NCBI GenBank assembly: GCA_023435945.1
Contig: JAEZLB010000227.1
Coordinates: 1-7,851 of the forward strand
Origin: Pseudomonadota bacterium
GTDB lineage: Bacteria > Pseudomonadota > Gammaproteobacteria > Burkholderiales > Burkholderiaceae_D
Reading direction: 5' to 3'
DNA length: 7,851 bases
Part shown: positions 6,611-7,851 of the stretch, one piece after another
Numbering within the stretch: position 1 is the stretch's first letter
Layout of the letters: each line of letters starts with the position of its first letter
Program-made: the position numbers and the translations under genes
Notes under the pieces: model-generated
The model's input: only the letters and a program-made list of their open reading frames with translations
Databases searched by the model: none
Told to the model about the DNA's origin: nothing

Positions 6611-7123
6611 ATGAATCGTTCCGCTGCTAGAAAAGCAAAGAAGACTCAAACAAAAACCGGGCAGGTCGCTGCGACGAATGTGTTGCCGCCCGACGATAAG
6701 GCTGTATCTGAAATAGAGGCGGCACCAATCACGCAAGCCGGGAACATCGGCAACGCTGAGAAAGCTGAGAAAGCTGAGAAAGCTGAGAAAGTCTTTGCGC
6801 AACCTGAAGGGAAGGAGTCCGAAGAAGAGGATGATCAGGAAGAGGGCGACAATGACGATGAGGACGATGACAAGGATGAAGCGTCCAGAGAGAAACAGAA
6901 AAAGACCCGGCTGGTGTGCGGCGTTTTCGCGATGCCGAAACGTGAATACAAGGCGTTGCGTGACCTGAAGAAGACATGCAAGAAAGCCGGCGTCAAGGTC
7001 AAGAAAAAAGAATTGCTGCGGGCAGGGCTGGTATTGCTGACGCGGCAGACGCCTGTACAGATTCAGGCTCTGGTGGACCAGCTGGCGCCCTCCAAGAAAA
7101 GATGCCCGAAGAAGGTGAAATGA
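6611..7123 (+). CDS. highly charged protein of unknown function, RHH-like C-terminus
   Basis: I cannot assign a function to this 170-residue protein. It has four parts. Residues 1-20 are basic and Ser/Thr/Lys-rich. Residues 49-60 are four exact AEK repeats. Residues 68-90 are almost wholly acidic (Glu/Asp with Ser and a few Gln, Gly, Asn and Lys). Residues 96-170 are basic, with predicted order: a strand LVCGVFAMP (101-109), a helix over KREYKALRDLKK (110-121), a turn with AGVKV, a second helix over KKKELLRAGLVLL (131-143) and a lysine-rich tail. Strand-helix-helix resembles ribbon-helix-helix DNA-binding domains, and I recall similar C-terminal segments in other betaproteobacterial hypothetical proteins; both points are inference. 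There is no signal peptide or membrane segment, so it is likely cytoplasmic. It is divergent from ppk1 and shares a 185-base intergenic region with it. The reverse strand is also open here but lacks comparable start signals. Confidence 0.75.
   Translation: MNRSAARKAKKTQTKTGQVAATNVLPPDDKAVSEIEAAPITQAGNIGNAEKAEKAEKAEKVFAQPEGKESEEEDDQEEGDNDDEDDDKDEASREKQKKTRLVCGVFAMPKREYKALRDLKKTCKKAGVKVKKKELLRAGLVLLTRQTPVQIQALVDQLAPSKKRCPKKVK
6755..6790 (+). repeat. four tandem copies of the 9-bp unit GCTGAGAAA
   Basis: Four identical, uninterrupted 9-bp units encode (Ala-Glu-Lys)4 at residues 49-60 of the charged protein. Because the unit is a multiple of three, gain or loss of copies by slippage would change protein length without shifting the frame. 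Confidence 0.95.
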
Positions 7124-7199
7124 GGGTGCGCGCCTGCAGGTCCGCCGGTGCGTGACACCACTCAAGTGCCGGATGCGGAAGATGCATCGGAAAGAGTTG

Positions 7200-7223
7200 C
7201 GGCTGGCGCAGTTTGGCCAGCCG
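7200..7223. terminator. hairpin between convergent genes
   Basis: CGGCTGGC (7200-7207) and GCCAGCCG (7216-7223) form a perfect 8-bp GC-rich stem with an 8-base loop, in the 121-base gap between two convergent genes. On the plus strand it is followed by TTTCACATTCT, a weak T-rich tail. On the minus strand there is no T run. It could terminate the plus-strand transcript and, less well, the minus-strand one. Confidence 0.5.
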
Positions 7224-7244
7224 TTTCACATTCTGGCAGACGTA

Positions 7245-7851
7245 TTACAGCGTGAATGTCTCGCCGTGCTCCGGCACTTTGTAAGACCAGCCCTTTGTGT
7301 CGCGTAGGCGTTGCGCAAGCGCGTTTGCCGCTTGCGGCTCGCCATGGGTGAGAAAAGTCATCCTGGGGGCTGACTCGAATTGGGAAGTCCAGCTAAGGAT
7401 TTCTTCGTAATCCGCATGTGCAGACAGATTATCGATCTGCACGACCTGTGCCCGCAGCGGCACGTACTGACCATGTATCTTGATCGCTTCGGCTCCCTCC
7501 AGCATCGCTGCACCGCGTGTGCCGCCTGCCTGGTAACCGGCAAACAGTATGGTGTTGCGCGGGTCGGTCGCGAAGGTCTTCAGGTGATGCAATACACGCC
7601 CACCGGTCGCCATGCCGCTGGCAGCGATGATTACCATGGGCATGCGCTGTGAGTTCAAGGCCTTGGAATCTTCCACTGTATTGATGATCGTGGCGGCCTG
7701 GCACATGGATTCGGTTTGCGCTGCCGTCAGGCGATGTTCCTTGTGATGCTTGTTGTATAGCGCCGTTGCATCCTTCGCCATGGGGCTGTTCAGATACACC
7801 GGCAGCAAGGGTGGAATCTCGCCTGTTTGTTTCAGCCGGTGGATGTAATAC
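7245..7851 (-). CDS. MBL-fold/beta-CASP RNA metallohydrolase, 5' partial
   Basis: This is the C-terminal 201 residues of a metallo-beta-lactamase-fold nuclease with beta-CASP and RMMBL regions, related to CPSF73 and bacterial RNA-processing MBL exonucleases. Members are usually about 450-480 residues, so the N-terminal zinc-binding half with its HxHxDH motif lies beyond the right edge. The frame stays open to the edge, so the TTG at 7808 is internal. Visible motifs are VYLNSPMAKDAT (visible residues 18-29), IIAASGMATGGRVLHHL (74-90), GTRGAAMLEGAEAIKIHGQYV (110-130), motif B-like NLSAHADYEE (141-150, His145) and motif C-like THGEP (168-172, His169). These two histidines are those that complete the metal site in the family. 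Substrate specificity (RNA, and which ends) cannot be read from this part. It is convergent with the charged-protein gene and unrelated to the polyphosphate genes. Confidence 0.9.
   Translation of the reverse strand, partial: YYIHRLKQTGEIPPLLPVYLNSPMAKDATALYNKHHKEHRLTAAQTESMCQAATIINTVEDSKALNSQRMPMVIIAASGMATGGRVLHHLKTFATDPRNTILFAGYQAGGTRGAAMLEGAEAIKIHGQYVPLRAQVVQIDNLSAHADYEEILSWTSQFESAPRMTFLTHGEPQAANALAQRLRDTKGWSYKVPEHGETFTL

Noticed and set aside
6755..6790. Tandem repeat considered as a CRISPR or iteron array
   Set aside because: The 9-bp units are contiguous without spacers and encode AEK in frame inside a gene. There are no replication or Cas genes nearby.
6581..7165. 194-codon minus-strand frame that looks like a membrane protein (Phe/Leu/Ile-rich)
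   Set aside because: The hydrophobic stretch is the reverse complement of the Glu/Asp/Lys codons of the plus-strand gene, which has a good ribosome binding site and a coherent protein. I treat the membrane-like segment as an artefact.

Overview
The window looks like ordinary chromosomal DNA from a betaproteobacterium. Gene density is high, GC content is moderately high, and the protein sequences read like those of the Burkholderiales/Nitrosomonadales. That placement is recall-based and not computed. I see no tRNA, rRNA, CRISPR array, insertion sequence or phage gene, and no gene-free stretch longer than about 185 bases.

Layout, left to right. (1) Bases 1-819 (+) hold the C-terminal half of a lactate permease-family transporter, cut by the left edge. 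(2) Bases 983-2113 (+) encode an exported PQQ-dependent aldose sugar dehydrogenase-like beta-propeller protein. (3) Bases 2275-3732 (+) encode an exopolyphosphatase of the Ppx/GppA family. (4) Convergent to it, on the minus strand, lie sixA (phosphohistidine phosphatase, 3857-4324) and ppk1 (polyphosphate kinase, 4317-6425). They overlap by 8 bases and are transcribed ppk1 then sixA. (5) Divergent from ppk1, bases 6611-7123 (+) encode a 170-residue highly charged protein of unknown function. It has an AEK repeat, an acidic tract and a basic C-terminal part that may form a ribbon-helix-helix-like fold. (6) Bases 7245-7851 (-) hold the C-terminal part of a metallo-beta-lactamase/beta-CASP RNA hydrolase, cut by the right edge.

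The functional core is a polyphosphate locus: the polymerising enzyme (PPK1) and the degrading enzyme (Ppx) sit tail to tail, separated by a hairpin that could terminate both transcripts. SixA, which removes phosphate from histidine, is coupled to PPK1, an enzyme that works through a phosphohistidine intermediate. The ppk1 upstream region carries a good candidate PhoB box at the spacing expected for a Pho promoter, overlapped by a perfect 7-bp dyad. Together these suggest that polyphosphate synthesis here responds to phosphate starvation. The flanking transporter, sugar dehydrogenase and RNA hydrolase have no evident link to this pathway.

No wholly new system is evident. The best leads are the candidate Pho-type promoter, the ppk1-sixA coupling and the acidic/lysine-rich protein next to ppk1.
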